Positions 44,526 to 56,623 of a stretch of 64,000 bases of DNA are shown piece by piece. The position numbers and the translations under genes were made by a program. Numbering within the stretch: position 1 is the first letter of the stretch; each line of letters starts with the position of its first letter. Where the stretch lies: contig NW_020825366.1 in the NCBI RefSeq assembly GCF_003286085.1, positions 62,001 to 126,000 of the forward strand. Reading direction: 5' to 3'. The DNA is from Drosophila persimilis (lineage: Eukaryota > Arthropoda > Insecta > Diptera > Drosophilidae). The notes below the pieces were generated by a model. It saw only the letters and a list, made by a program, of their open reading frames with translations, was not told the DNA's origin and ran no database searches.

Positions 44526-45020
44526 ACGAGGGGGAACGTTGTGAGTTTCTGCGGACACCGCAACTCTACATTTATAGTCGATACTTAGTCAGTATGGATC
44601 TCCTCCGGCAGACGCCGCTAAATTGAACGACACGACAAAGAGTGCGTGAGAGAAAGGCAGAAAATCAGTCTGAGCGTGACGTCGGGCGATGCGTAGCCAC
44701 TGCAAATTGATTTGTTCCTTTTGGCTATAAAAATGATCCGATCTGATCCAGATTCAGCAACCGGATAGATATGGTTATTCTCTATGATTGTGCGTTTTTA
44801 GTTTTCTCGAATCTGCAGATTCTCGAATCTATACGTTTTATATTGAGATCTAAAAGGAGTGTGGATACCTAATTTGAATACTCTAGCCTTAATAGTCTCT
44901 GAGATTTGTGGATGCCCCAGATTTAAGTCCTTTGCGGGGTGGAAGGGGGTGTGGCGTTTTCTTGATGCTGGCTATAATAATGATACGATCCGATTCAGAT
45001 TCTGCAGTCTAAAAGATATG
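44526..45020 (+). mobile_element. degraded SGM-like element at the start of chimeric unit A
   Basis: Standard 5' end, then many differences and internal deletions (for example TCTGCAGATTCTCGAATC). It ends at AAAAGATATG, where BEL/Pao sequence begins. The 3' hairpin is missing. The same junction occurs at 53035/53036 and 57025/57026. Confidence 0.75.
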
Positions 45021-46533
45021 AGGTCTTGAGGGTCACGACGTCAAACCCAAATGTGACCACATGTGGTCCGACTCCAAGACTGTCTTAGCATTGATTAAAT
45101 CAGATCACAAAAAATATAAGCCATATGTAGGACACATAATTGACGAGATACTTCGAGGCAACAAGGTTGGAAGATTGGCATTGGGTGCCTACTAAGGATA
45201 ACCCGGCAGACTTTGGCACCAAACTCAGATCTAGAACTCGAGAAACCTCCCTCAATTCCTTCAAGAGGACGCAAGTCTATGGAATCTAGGAACTTCAGAC
45301 GTTGGTGACACGGAACTGGAAGTAAGATGCAAGTTTACGTTATCAATAAATGAGATGTCTTCAGATGGATCTGTCAATATCGTATTCAGGGAGTTGCTGG
45401 AAGGGTTATCTTCATTTACAAGGCTGATGCGTGCTGTCGCTTGGGTCTACAGGATGTGTGATCGTAAGACCAAACGAAAAGTCTACCTTGATGTAGCTGA
45501 AATTAAAGAAGCTGTACTCATAGTGATCCGCAATGTACAGGATGTTGCTATTGACTGGACAGGTTGGAGACTGGAGGTTCGCCGTGCAGCTAGAAATTGT
45601 ATGACTTGTAAAATCCAGAGAGCTTCACCAAAAACGCCATTAATGGTACAACTTCCTAAGGACCGACTCTCTCCGCACGTATGCCCATTCTCATATGTTG
45701 GAATCGACTACATGGGACCGTTTCTGGTTGTAAGAGCAAGGAGTACCGAGAAACGCTGGATATGCATATTTACATGCCTTACAATAAGAGCAATTCATTT
45801 GGAATTTCCCAGGGACCTGACAACAGATACGTGTCTTCGAGTATTGCATAGCTTCATGGCGCGGCGCCGTAAAGACCAGTAAGAATCCAATCTGACAGTG
45901 GTACCAATCAGCTCCCGAACATGAATTGGAAAGAGAATTGCAGGACCTCGATCACCATAGAATAGCGAACGACTTGTCAATCAAGCAGATCGAATGGCTG
46001 TTTAATTGCCCGCAGGTGGGGGCTGGGAATTATTGGTACGAAGTGTGAAGAGAGCCATAGGACACGCACTGCATGACAAAAAACTGACAGAAGACATACT
46101 GTGTAGCCTAATGTGTAACGCTGAAAACAAAGTAAATTCCATACCGCATACACACATTGCTCTGGATAACCCCACAGACGATCCGATAACCCCTAATCAC
46201 TTTCTTTTAGGTTCTCCCAATTCCAGCCAGACACCACATCCACAAGAGGAGAAGTACCAGCCAACTCGAAAGGAATGGCGCATCGCTCAGCAGAACTCAC
46301 ACTCATTTTGGAACAAGTGGCTCACTGAGTACCTACCAGACCTATGCAAACGGACAAAGTGGCATCACCCAGTGCAACCACTCGCTGAAATGGACATTGC
46401 TCTTATCTGTAATAAGAATCTTCATCGATCTCAATGGAAAAAGGGAGTTATTCTAGCAGTCACGCCTGCACGCCACGACGGCTGGAGTTCTACACCGCCC
46501 AACCTCTATGCTGGCAAAGCTAGACGTTGTTGA
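45021..46533 (+). pseudogene. BEL/Pao retrotransposon pol fragment, unit A (RNase H end, integrase, C-terminus)
   Basis: The 3' half of a BEL/Pao pol. RNase H remnants ([19 protein letters not shown], then in another frame [14 protein letters not shown]) are followed by integrase: the finger CMTCKIQRA, VGIDYMGPF with the first catalytic D, and WICIFTCLTIRAIHLEFPRD (ORF 45355-45882). A frameshift at the end of this ORF leads to the SDSGTN motif and then the C-terminal domain GGGWELLVRSVKRAIGHAL...TPNHFLLG (46006-46533). It has lost Gag, protease, RT and the 5' LTR, and has at least three frame breaks. It is dead, but its reading frames are kept near-identical among the three units by recent duplication. 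Confidence 0.85.
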
Positions 46534-46828
46534 GAAAAATTAGCTTATATATACATAGTTTTACATACCCTACATAACGAAAAAAGAGAAGAAAAATTAT
46601 CTCACTATGAAAAGACAAGAAGGTAACATTAGTTTGAGCAGTCGATAACAGAGCGGGGAGAAAAGACGAAGCGTGCGTAGATACATATAAGAATAAAATG
46701 TATTAACCTCCTTTTGCAAATAGGAAATAAAACGCAACCAACGCCTAAGTACCGATGAAGATAAGCGATTGTGTGTTTATCCGCAACTCTCACGTTCCTG
46801 GACACAACAGGGTGTTATCTTATAATCA

Positions 46829-47026
46829 CTAGACATACAGCAGATCCATCACAAGAACTTGATGGTTATTCTTGGCCAGAGTGACCACATAACCTTCGGA
46901 TGTGATCTTCAAGCCGCAGCAACGTGAAACATTCAGTTGAGGAAACTCGAAGACCGACTTGAAAACACCGTCGCTCCCGTAGCAGGTCACATGGAAGCGA
47001 TATCCATGGGTATCCCCAATGAGCAA
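46829..47026 (-). pseudogene. NHL C-terminal fragment, module 1 of unit A
   Basis: Codes for the last NHL blade ([40 protein letters not shown]) and the natural stop. It is truncated at CCCCAATGAGCAAA and attached to BEL-derived sequence. No promoter or start is likely. Confidence 0.75.
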
Positions 47027-47305
47027 AAAGAGAGAAGAAAAATGATCACACTATGAAAAGACAAGAAGAAAAATGGTCACAATATGAAAAGACAAGAAGG
47101 TAACAATAGTTTGAGCTGTCGATAAAAGAGCGGGGAGAAAAGACGAAGCGTGAGTAGATACATATAAGAATAAAATGTATTAACCTCCTTTTGCAAATAG
47201 GAAATAAAACGCAACCAACGCCTAAGTACCGATGAAGATAAGCGATTGTGTGTTTATCCGCAATTCTCACGTTCCTGGACACAACAGGGTGTTATCTTAT
47301 AATCA

Positions 47306-47508
47306 CTAGACATACAGCAGATCCATCACAAGAACTTGATGGTTATTCTTGGCCAGAGTGACCACATAACCTTCGGATGTGATCTTCAAGCCGCAGCAAC
47401 GTGAAACATTCAGTTGAGGAAACTCGAAGACCGACATGAAAACACCGTCGATCCCGTAGCAGGTCACATGGAAGCGATATCCATGGGTATCCCCAATGAG
47501 CAAAAAGA
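47306..47508 (-). pseudogene. NHL C-terminal fragment, module 2 of unit A
   Basis: Nearly identical to the fragment at 46829-47026, with a few substitutions ([11 protein letters not shown]). Same truncation point, showing duplication after the truncation happened. Confidence 0.75.
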
Positions 47509-47779
47509 GAAGAAAAATGATCACACTATGAAAAGACAAGAAGAAAAATGGTCACAATATGAAAAGACAAGAAGGTAACATTAGTTTGAGCTGTCGATAA
47601 AAGAGCGGGAGAAAAGACGAAGCGTTAGTAGATACATATAAGAATAAAATGTATTAACCTCCGTTTGCAAATAGGAAATAAAACGCAACCAACGCCTAAG
47701 TACCGATGAAGATAAGCGATTGTGTGTTTATCCGCAATTCTCACGTTCCTGGACACAACAGGGTGTTATCTTATAATCA

Positions 47780-48818
47780 CTAGACATACAGCAGATCCAT
47801 CACAAGAACTTGATGGTTATTCTTGGCCAGAGTGGCCACATGACCTTCGGATGTGATCTTCAAGCCGCAGCAACGTGAAACATTCAGTTGAGGAAACTCG
47901 AAGACCGACTTGAAATCACCGTCGCTCCCGTAGCAGGTCACATGGAAGCGATATCCATGGGTATCCCCAATGAGCAAATCCCCAGCACTGGATATATCAA
48001 TGCCCGTGGGGTAGCAGGATACCCTCTCGTTGCCAATGCGATAGAGGAATTCGCCACTGTCCTTGAAAACGGCCACGCCATGAGCCTTCATATCGCAAAG
48101 GTAGAAAACATTGTCGCGTATGGCTATGTCCGAGGGTTCACGCACAAAGACACTGCAGTCGAACCAGTGCAACAGCATACCCTCCTCGGATATAACAAAG
48201 ACAGTCGGCGAGACACTATCGACGGCCACAATATAACCCTTGGTGCTGACAGCCAACCCGGTCACAATATCCATAAACCTGATGGAAATCTTGAACATAT
48301 ATGTGCCGCACTTAGAGAAGATCTGCATGCGAGAGCGTCTATTGCCGCGATCGCAGACAACGAAATTTCCATTGTGTTGGAAGACAGCCACTTTGCGGGG
48401 ATAAAAAAGCTGGCCGTTCCGCTTGCCGGCATCGCCAAACTGGAACTTCAGGGCTCCCATTTTGGCGTATACAGCGATTCGGTGATTTTTCGAATCGGCA
48501 ACAATGATGTCCTCGTCGATGCCCAAGCAAAAGCCATTCGGTTCATTTAATTATCCATTGCCCGCACCCAGGCAGCCAAATTTCCACCCGATCTTCATGG
48601 GAGTGGCCTTACTGTGAACGGCGCTTAAACTGTTGAGAGAAGAATTGGCATCTGGCAGGCGTAACCATTATTGTTGTTGAGTCCCACTTGGGATGGTGCC
48701 TGGAGCGCCTGTTCGACCTCTAGAGGCTGCTGTTGTTGTTTAGCAAAACTTGGTCCGGCCCTATCCTCAGTCAAGGAGTTGGACATCAGTACATGAAAAT
48801 TGGTCATTCTTGAGCATG
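47780..48818 (-). pseudogene. longest NHL copy (unit A): Q-rich linker and full NHL propeller (Brat class, probably mei-P26)
   Basis: A 248-codon open frame (47780-48526) covers most of a six-blade NHL propeller: [91 protein letters not shown]. The last residues, DLLYV, end at a TAG. Such domains bind mRNA, and Mei-P26 restrains germline proliferation and affects meiosis. Upstream on the minus strand are a TAA in frame (48551-48553, inside a 27-bp block absent from the other copies), the start [10 protein letters not shown], a Q-rich linker, and a plausible AG acceptor at 48819-48820. There is no RING or B-box part, so it is a C-terminal fragment. Compared with the others it is the least damaged. 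Gene identity rests on remembered family patterns. Confidence 0.65.
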
Positions 48819-48909
48819 CTAAAAAAGTTGAATGCTTGGTAATTTTTTTTTATTTACTTAACAAGAATTTATATGCAGAAATTATATGGCGGTCGGATAT
48901 GGTTCTTTT
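48819..48909 (-). other. intron-like sequence upstream of the NHL exon (unit A), proximal part
   Basis: The same pyrimidine-tract acceptor and AT-rich sequence as in copy 0. It ends in the T-run where the SGM-like element at 48910 inserted. Confidence 0.4.
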
Positions 48910-50015
48910 TATACCCGATACTCAAAATGAGTATTGGGGTATATTAGATTTGTGGTAAAAGTGGATGTGTGTAACGTCCAGAAGGAATCGTTTCCGACCC
49001 TATAAAGTATATATATTCTTGATCAGCATCAATAGCCGAGTCTATTGAGCCCTGTCTGTCTGTCCGTCCGTCCGTCTGTCCGTCTGTCCGTCCCCTTCAG
49101 CGCCTAATGCTCAAAGACTATAAGAGCTAGAGCAACGATGTTTTGGATCCAGACTTCTGTGATATGTCACTGCTCCAAAAATATTTCAAAACTTTGCCCC
49201 GCCCACTTCCGCCCCCACAAAGGGCGAAAATCTGTGGCATCCACAATTTCGACGATACGAGAAAACTAAAAACGCAGAATCGTAGAAGATGACTATATCT
49301 TCTAGAGTGCCAAATCTGAACCAGATCGTATAATTATTACAGCCAGAATCACGAAAACAATTTCACTCTTTCTCGCTCTGTCTCACTCTAACACACAGGT
49401 TTCATGGTCGGTTTTGCCAATTGCAAAATATGAGTTCAAGGATCTCAGAACCTATAAAAGCCAGAGCAACCAAATTTAGTATCCACACTCCTGTGATATC
49501 GGACCTTGACCGTTTCCTGTCCAAATTTCGCCACACCCCCTTCCGCCCCCGCAAAGGACGAAAATCTGAGGCAACCACAAATCTCAGAGACTATTAAGGC
49601 TAGAGTAACCAAATTTGGTGCACACACTCCTTTAAGATGTCACTATAAAACGTATATCTCAGAATTTCGCCCCACCCCCATCCGCCCCCACAAAGGACGA
49701 AAATCTGTTGCATCCACAATATTGCAGATTTGAGAAAACTAAAAACGCAGAATCATAGATAATGACCATATCTATTAGATTGCTGAATCTGGATCAGATC
49801 AGATCATTTTTATAGCCAAAAGGAACAAATCAATTTGCAGTGGCTACGCAGCGCCCGACGTCACGCTCAGACTGATTTTCTGTCTCTCTCGCACGCACTC
49901 TTTGTCGTGTCGTTAAATATTAGCGGCGTCTGCCGGAGGAGAGCCATACTGACTTAGTATCGGGTATAACCGTAGAGTTGCGGTGTCCGCAGCAACTCAC
50001 AACGTTCCCCCTCGT
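48910..50015 (-). mobile_element. SGM-like element inserted in unit A, full length, minus orientation
   Basis: All family features are present. The corresponding empty site near 55751-55761 is a run of ten T residues, so this is a second independent insertion into a T-tract without target duplication. Confidence 0.88.
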
Positions 50016-50355
50016 TTTCATTGAATTTCAGAAAGTTTTAAATTCCCTGAATCAAAAGTCAAACCTTATTGAGAATATTTCATTTTTCCATCTGAATATG
50101 AATTTTCTTATACCTCATGTACAACCGCGAAATTTTGTTTGCATGTAGATTCTTGATTAATTGATCTACATGATCGATCCTTAGGTCCAAACTCGCTTCG
50201 CTCACTTACGCAGATTTGAGTAAAATATTGGACGAATACTTTTTTTTCTTAGACCCGTACTGTATATAGTCTGACGATAATAATGACGAAAGTCCGATCA
50301 CAAAAGATTGTTAACTTTGACATTTAATCCCCATGCACTCTAGATCAAGAAAAAA
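50016..50355 (-). other. intron-like sequence of unit A, distal part, with deletion
   Basis: Matches 1726-2123 but lacks about 70 bp between CTTAGGTCCAA and ACTCGCTTCG, and has a few short indels. No gene. Confidence 0.4.
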
Positions 50356-50750
50356 ACGAGGGGGAACGTTCTGAGTTGCTGCTGCGACCGAAAATCTATA
50401 TTTATCCCCGAAACATAGTCAGTATTGCTCTCTTCCATCCAGTGCTGCCGATTGCGCATTTTTTGCCTTTTTTTAAGACCAAATGCAGGAAAAATTTGTG
50501 AATTGTGGAAAGGGAGAATTCTGGATTTTTATACCCGATACTCTGTTCGTCTGTCCGTCAGTTCATCCCTCTGAGCGCGTAGTGCTCAGAGACTATAAGA
50601 GCCAGAGCAACGACATTTTGTATTCAGACTTCTATAATATGTCACTGTTACAAGTATATTTCAAAACTTCGCCCCGCCCCCTTCCGACCACACAAAGAAC
50701 GACAATCTGTGGCATCTGTGGCAATTTCAAAGATACGAGAAACAAAAAAA
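50356..50750 (+). mobile_element. diverged SGM-like variant V (unit A)
   Basis: Same compressed variant as 2124-2517, here starting ACGAGGGGGAACGTTCTG. It is followed without a gap by an SGM-like copy. Confidence 0.65.
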
Positions 50751-51725
50751 ACGAGGGGGAACGTTGTGAGTTGCTGCGGACACCGCAACTCTACAGTTAT
50801 ACCCGATACTAAGTCAGTATGGCTCTCCTCCGGCAGACGGCGCTAATATTAAACGACACGACAAAGAGTGCGTGCGAGAGAGACAGAAAATCAGTCTAAG
50901 CGTGACGTCGGGCGCTGCGTAGCCACTGCAAATTGATTTGTTCCTTATGGCTATAAAACTTATCTGATCTGATCCAGATTCAGCAATCTGATAGATATGG
51001 TCATTATCTATGATTCTGCGTTTTTAGTTTTCTCAAATCTGCAATATTGTGGATGCAACAGATTTTCGTGCTTTGTGGGGGCGGATGGGGGTGTGGCGAA
51101 ATTTGGACATGAAACGGTCAAGGTCCGATATCACAGGAGTGTGGATACCTAATTTGGTTGCTCTGGCTTTTATAGGTTCTGAGATCCTTGAACTCATATT
51201 TTGCAATTGGCAAAACCGACCATGAAACCTGTGTGTTAGAGTGAGACAGAGCGAGAAAGAGTGAAATTGTTTTTGTGATTCTGGCTGTAATAATTATACG
51301 ATCTGGTTCAGATTTTGCACTCTAGAAGATATAGTCATCTTCTACGATTCTGCGTTTTTAGTTTTCTCGTATCGTCGAAATTGTGGATGCCACAGATTTT
51401 CGCCCTTTGTGGGGGCGGAAGTGGGCGGGGCAAAGTTTTGAAATATTTTTGGAGCAGTGACATATCACAGAAGTCTGGATCCAAAACATCATTGCTCTAG
51501 CTCTTATAGTCTTTGAGCATTAGGCGCTGAAGGGGACGGACAGACGGACAGACGGACGGACGGACAGACGGACAGACAGACATGGCTCAATCGACTCGGC
51601 TATTGATGCTGATCAAGAATATATACACTTTATGGGATCGGAAACGATTCCTTCTGGACGTTACACACATCCACTTTCACCACAAATCTAATATACCCCA
51701 ATACTCATTTTGAGTATCGGGTATA
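50751..51725 (+). mobile_element. SGM-like element with internal deletion, in composite array
   Basis: Standard ends. About 150 bp is missing between GGGGGCGGATGGGGGTG and GGCGAAATTTGGACATG. It joins the next variant V copy directly. Confidence 0.85.
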
Positions 51726-52121
51726 ACTAGGGGGAACGTTCTGAGTTGCTGCTGCGACCGAAAATCTATATTTATCCTCGAAACATAGTCAGTATTGCTC
51801 TCTTCCATCCAGTGCTGCCGATTGCGCATTTTTTGCCTTTTTCTTAAGACCAAATGAAGGAAAAATTTGTGTATTGTGGAAAGCGAGAATTCTGGATTTT
51901 TATACCCGATACTCTGTTCGACTGTCCGTCAGTTCGTCCCTATGAGCGCCTAGTGCTTAGAGACAATAAGAGCCAGAGCAACGACATTTTGTATCCAGAC
52001 TTCTATAATATGTCACTGTTACAAGTATATTTAAAAACTTCGCCCCGCCCCCTTCCGACCACACAAAGAACGACAATCTGTGGCATCTGTGGCAATTTCA
52101 AAGATACGAGAAACAAAAAAA
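51726..52121 (+). mobile_element. diverged SGM-like variant V, composite array
   Basis: Near-identical to the copies at 61646 and 63164 (for example AAATGAAGGAAAAATTTG). Confidence 0.65.
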
Positions 52122-52754
52122 ACGAGGGGGAACGTTGTGAGTTGCTGCGGACACCGCAACTCTACAGTTATACCCGATACTAAGTCAGTATGGCTCTCCT
52201 CCGGCAGACGGCGCTAATATTAAACGACACGACAAAGAGTGCGTGCGAGAGAGACAGAAAATCAGTCTGAGCGTGACGTCGGGCGCTGCGTAGCCACTGC
52301 AAATTGATTTGTTCCTTATGGCTATAAAACTTATCTGATCTGATCCAGATTCAGCAATCTGATAGATATGGTCATTATCTATGATTCTGCGTTTTTAGTT
52401 TTCTCAAATCTGCAATATTGTGGATGCAAAAAATTTTCGTCCCTTCTGGGGGCGGAAGTGGGCGGGGCAAAGTTTTGAAATATTTTTGTAGCAGTGACAT
52501 ATCACAGAAGTCTGGATCCAAAACATCGTTGCTCTATCTCTTATAGTTTTTGAGCACTAGGCGCTGAAGGGGACGGACAGAGGGACAGACGGACGGACGG
52601 ACAGACAGACAGGGCTCAATCGACTCGGCTATTGATGCTGATCAAGAATATATATACTTTATAGGGTCGGAAACGATTCCTTCTGGACGTTACACACATC
52701 CACTTTTACCACAAATCTAATATACCCCAATACTCATTTTGAGTATCGGGTATA
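52122..52754 (+). mobile_element. SGM-like element with large internal deletion
   Basis: Standard ends. It jumps from GGATGCAAAAAATTTTCGTC to the late GGGGGCGGAAGTGGGCGGGG segment, removing roughly 480 bp. The same deletion junction appears near 63870 in the last array unit, showing that the deleted form has been copied. Confidence 0.85.
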
Positions 52755-52757
52755 AAA

Positions 52758-53035
52758 ACGAGTGGGCATGTTGTGACTGGAACTAAATCAGTTATCTATG
52801 ATTGTGCGTTTTTAGTTTTCTCGAATCTGCAGATTCTCGAATCTATACGTTTTATATTGAGATCTAAAAGGAGTGTGGATACCTAATTTGAATACTCTAG
52901 CCTTAATAGTCTCTGAGATTTGTGGATGCCCCAGATTTAAGTCCTTTGCGGGGGTGGAAGGGGGTGTGGCGTTTTCTTGATGCTGGCTATAATAATGATA
53001 CGATCCGATTCAGATTCTGCAGTCTAAAAGATATG
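52758..53035 (+). mobile_element. partial SGM-like element opening unit B
   Basis: Starts ACGAGTGGGCATGTTGTGAC, is heavily deleted, and joins BEL sequence at AAAAGATATG, the same junction as in units A and C. Confidence 0.75.
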
Positions 53036-54552
53036 AGGTCTTGAGGGTCACGACGTCAAACCCAAATGTGACCACATGTGGTCCGACTCCAAGACTGTCT
53101 TAGCATTGATTAAATCAGATCACAAAAAATATAAGCCATATGTAGGACACATAATTGACGAGATACTTCGAGGCAACAAGGTTGGAAGATTGGCATTGGG
53201 TGCCTACTAAGGATAACCCGGCAGACTTTGGCACCAAACTCAGATCTAGAACTCGAGAAACCTCCCTCAATTCCTTCAAGAGGACGCAAGTCTATGGAAT
53301 CTAGGAACTTCAGACGTTGGTGACACGGAACTGGAAGTAAGATGCAAGTTTACGTTATCAATAAATGAGATGTCTTCAGATGGATCTGTCAATATCGTAT
53401 TCAGGGAGTTGCTGGAAGGGTTATCTTCATTTACAAGGCTGATGCGTGCTGTCGCTTGGGTCTACAGGATGTGTGATCGTAAGACCAAACGAAAAGTCTA
53501 CCTTGATGTAGCTGAAATTAAAGAAGCTGTACTCATAGTGATCCGCAATGTACAGGATGTTGCTATTGACTGGACAGGTTGGAGACTGGAGGTTCGCCGT
53601 GCAGCTAGAAATTGTATGACTTGTAAAATCCAGAGAGCTTCACCAAAAACACCATTAATGGTACAACTTCCTAAGGACCGACTCTCTCCGCACGTATGCC
53701 CATTCTCATATGTTGGAATCGACTACATGAGACCGTTTCTGGTTGTAAGAGCAAGGAGTACCGAGAAACGCTGGATATGCATATTTACATGCCTTACAAT
53801 AAGAGCAATTCATTTGGAAATTCCCAGGGACCTGACAACAGATACGTGTCTTCGAGTATTGCATAGCTTCATGGCGCGGCGCCGTAAAGACCAGTAAGAA
53901 TCCAATCTGACAGTGGTACCAATTTGGTGGGAGCTGAACATGAATTGGAAAGAGAATTGCAGGACCTCGATCACCATAGAATAGCGAACGACTTGTCAAT
54001 CAAGCAGATCGAATGGCTGTTTAATTGCCCGCAGGTGGGGGCTGGGAATTATTGGTACGAAGTGTGAAGAGAGCCATAGGACACGCACTGCATGACAAAA
54101 AACTGACAGAAGACATACTGTGTAGCCTAATGTGTAACGCTGAAAACAAAGTAAATTCCATACCGCATACACACATTGCTCTGGATAACCCCACAGACGA
54201 TCCGATAACCCCTAATCACTTTCTTTTAGGTTCTCCCAATTCCAGCCAGACACCACATCCACAAGAGGAGAAGTACCAGCCAACTCGAAAGGAATGGCGC
54301 ATCGCTCAGCAGAACTCACACTCATTTTGGAACAAGTGGCTCACTGAGTACCTACCAGACCTATGCAAACGGACAAAGTGGCATCACCCAGTGCAACCAC
54401 TCGCTGAAATGGACATTGCTCTTATCTGTAATAAGAATCTTCATCGATCTCAATGGAAAAAGGGAGTTATTCTAGCAGTCACGCCTGCACGCCACGACGG
54501 CTGGAGTTCTACACCGCCCAACCTCTATGCTGGCAAAGCTAGACGTTGTTGA
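53036..54552 (+). pseudogene. BEL/Pao pol fragment, unit B
   Basis: Same content and frame breaks as unit A: integrase ORF 53370-53897 and C-terminal ORF 54025-54552. It keeps AATTTGGTGGGAGC after SDSGTN, which unit A has lost. One substitution changes the catalytic-site neighbourhood (YMGPF to YMRPF). Confidence 0.85.
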
Positions 54553-54847
54553 GAAAAATTAGCTTATATATACATAGTTTTACATACCCAACATAACGAA
54601 AAAAGAGAAGAAAAATTATCACACTATGAAAAGACAAGAAGGTAACATTAGTTTGAGCAGTCGATAACAGAGCGGGGAGAAAAGACGAAGCGTGCGTAGA
54701 TACATATAAGAATAAAATGTATTAACCTCCTTTTGCAAATAGGAAATAAAACGCAACCAACGCCTAAGTACCGATGAAGATAAGCGATTGTGTGTTTATC
54801 CGCAACTCTCACGTTCCTGGACACAACAGGGTGTTATCTTATAATCA
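54553..54847. other. BEL 3' untranslated/LTR-like segment, unit B
   Basis: About 295 bp between the BEL pol stop and the NHL stop, ending CTGGACACAACA then GGGTGTTATC. It is probably the BEL 3' end abutting the NHL gene about 22 bp beyond its stop codon. Confidence 0.45.
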
Positions 54848-55666
54848 CTAGACATACAGCAGATCCATCACAAGAACTTGATGGTTATTCTTGGCCAGAG
54901 TGACCACATAACCTTCGGATGTGATTTTCAAGCCGCAGCAACGTGAAACATTCAGTTGAGGAAACTCGAAGACCGACTTGAAAACACCGTCGCTCCCGTA
55001 GCAGGTGACATGGAAGCGATATCCATGGGTATCCCCAATGAGCAAATCCCCAGCACTGGATATATCAATACCCGTGGGGTAGCAGGATACCCCCTCGTTT
55101 CCAATGCGATAGAGGAATTCGCCACTGTCCTTGAAAACGGCCACGCCATGAGCCTTCATAGCCTTCCAGCCTGATGGAAATCTTGAACATATATGTGCCG
55201 CACTTAGAGAAGATCTGCATGCGAGAGCGTCCATTGCCGCGATCGCAGACAACGAAATTTCCATTGTGTTGGAAGACAGCCACTTTGCGGGGATAAAAAA
55301 GCTGGCCGTTCCGCTTGCCGGCATCGCCAAACTGGAACTTCAGGGCTCCCATTTTGGCGTATACAGCGATTCGGTGATTTTTCGAATCGGCAACAACGAT
55401 GTCCTCGTCGATGCCCAAGCAAAAGCCCGCACCCAGGCAGCCAAATTTCCACCCGATCTTCATGGGAGTGGCCTTACTGTGAACGGCGCTTAAACTGTTA
55501 ACAGAAGAATTGGCATCTGGCAGGCAGTAACCATTATTGTTGTGGGACTACTTGGGCTGGGGCCTGGAGCGCCTGTTCGACCTCTTGCTGCTGCTGTTGT
55601 TGTTGTTTAGCAAAACTTGGTCCGACCCGATCCTCAGTACTTGAAAATTGGCCATTCTTGAGCAAG
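54848..55666 (-). pseudogene. NHL fragment, unit B, with internal deletion
   Basis: Same extent as the unit A copy, from the Q-rich linker to the natural stop, but about 190 bp covering the middle blades is deleted near 55160 (KISIR joins the [10 protein letters not shown] part), which shifts the frame. It lacks the 27-bp block with the TAA, so [12 protein letters not shown] reads directly into FCLGIDED. Not a functional propeller. Confidence 0.65.
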
Positions 55667-56226
55667 CTAAAAAAGTTGAATGCTTGGTATTTTTTTTTTT
55701 ATTTACTTAACAAGAATTTATATGCAGAAATTATATGGCGGTCGGATGTGGTTTTTTTTTTCATTGAATTTCAGAAAGTTTTAAATTCCCTGAATCAAAA
55801 GTCAACCTTATTGAAAGTATTTCATTTTTTCATCTGAATATGAATTTTCTTATACCTCATGTACAACCGCGAAATTTTGTTTGCATGTAGATTCTTGATT
55901 AATTGATCTACATGATCGATCCTTAGGTCCAATCGTGTTCACTGTTAATGTAGCCATCTAGCTTTTCTTCTTTTTAATCTAAATATACTTATTTTTTTGC
56001 ACTAACCCTTGCACAACCACTTTTCTCGTACTTCAATTGCCGGCTAACTCGCTTCGCTCACTTACGCAGATTTGAGTAAAATATTGGACGAATACTTTTA
56101 TTTCTTAGACCCGTACTGTATGATCATTTACACAAAAGTCTGACGATAATAATGACGAAAGTCCGATCACAAAAGATTGTTAACTTTGACATTTAATCCA
56201 CAGGCACTCTAGATCAAGAAAAAAAA
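55667..56226 (-). other. intron-like sequence, unit B (uninterrupted empty site)
   Basis: An uninterrupted version of the region split by SGM-like elements in copy 0 and unit A. It supplies both empty target sites (T-runs at about 55751-55761 and 55825-55830). No gene seen. Confidence 0.45.
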
Positions 56227-56623
56227 ACTAGGGGGAGCGTTCTGAGTTGCTGCTGCGACCGAAAATCTATATTTATCCCCGAAACATAGTCAGTATTGCT
56301 CTCTTCCATCCAGTGCTGCCGATTGCGCATTTTTTGCCTTTTTCTTAAGACCAAATGCAGGAAAAATTTGTGAATTGTGGAAAGCGAGAATTCTGGATTT
56401 TTATACCCGATACTCTGTTCGACTGTCCGTCAGTTCGTCCCTATGAGCGCCTAGTGCTCAGAGACTATAAGAGCCAGAGCAACGTCATGTTGTATCCAGA
56501 CTTCTATAATATGTCACTGTTACAAGTATATTTCAAAACTTCGCCCCGCCCCCTTCCGCCCACACAAAGAACGACAATCTGTGGCATCCACAATTTCAAA
56601 GATACGAGAAACCAAAAAAAAAA
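56227..56623 (+). mobile_element. diverged SGM-like variant V, unit B
   Basis: As at 2124-2517, including GTCATGTTGTATCC. It ends in a long A-run at the start of unit C. Confidence 0.65.

Larger units (their letters stand above)
46534..47779. repeat. two and a half tandem modules of about 475 bp: BEL 3' end plus NHL C-terminus
   Basis: A block beginning near AAGAGAAGAAAAAT, including ACGCAACCAACGCCTAAGTA and ending CTGGACACAACA (probably BEL 3' UTR or LTR), is followed by the last about 65 codons of the NHL domain in antisense. The module recurs at spacing 477 and 474 bp: NHL stop codons lie at 46829, 47306 and 47780. The first two modules stop at the phrase CCCCAATGAGCAAA, and the third continues into the long NHL copy. 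Confidence 0.85.

Noticed and set aside
47888-48550. 220-codon plus-strand frame over the NHL copy
   Set aside because: Antisense of the NHL propeller, whose minus-strand translation shows clear family motifs.
47780-48818. Assignment of the NHL fragment to brat itself
   Set aside because: Residue patterns differ from the Brat propeller as I remember it and look closer to Mei-P26; kept as Brat class with mei-P26 as the likely source.
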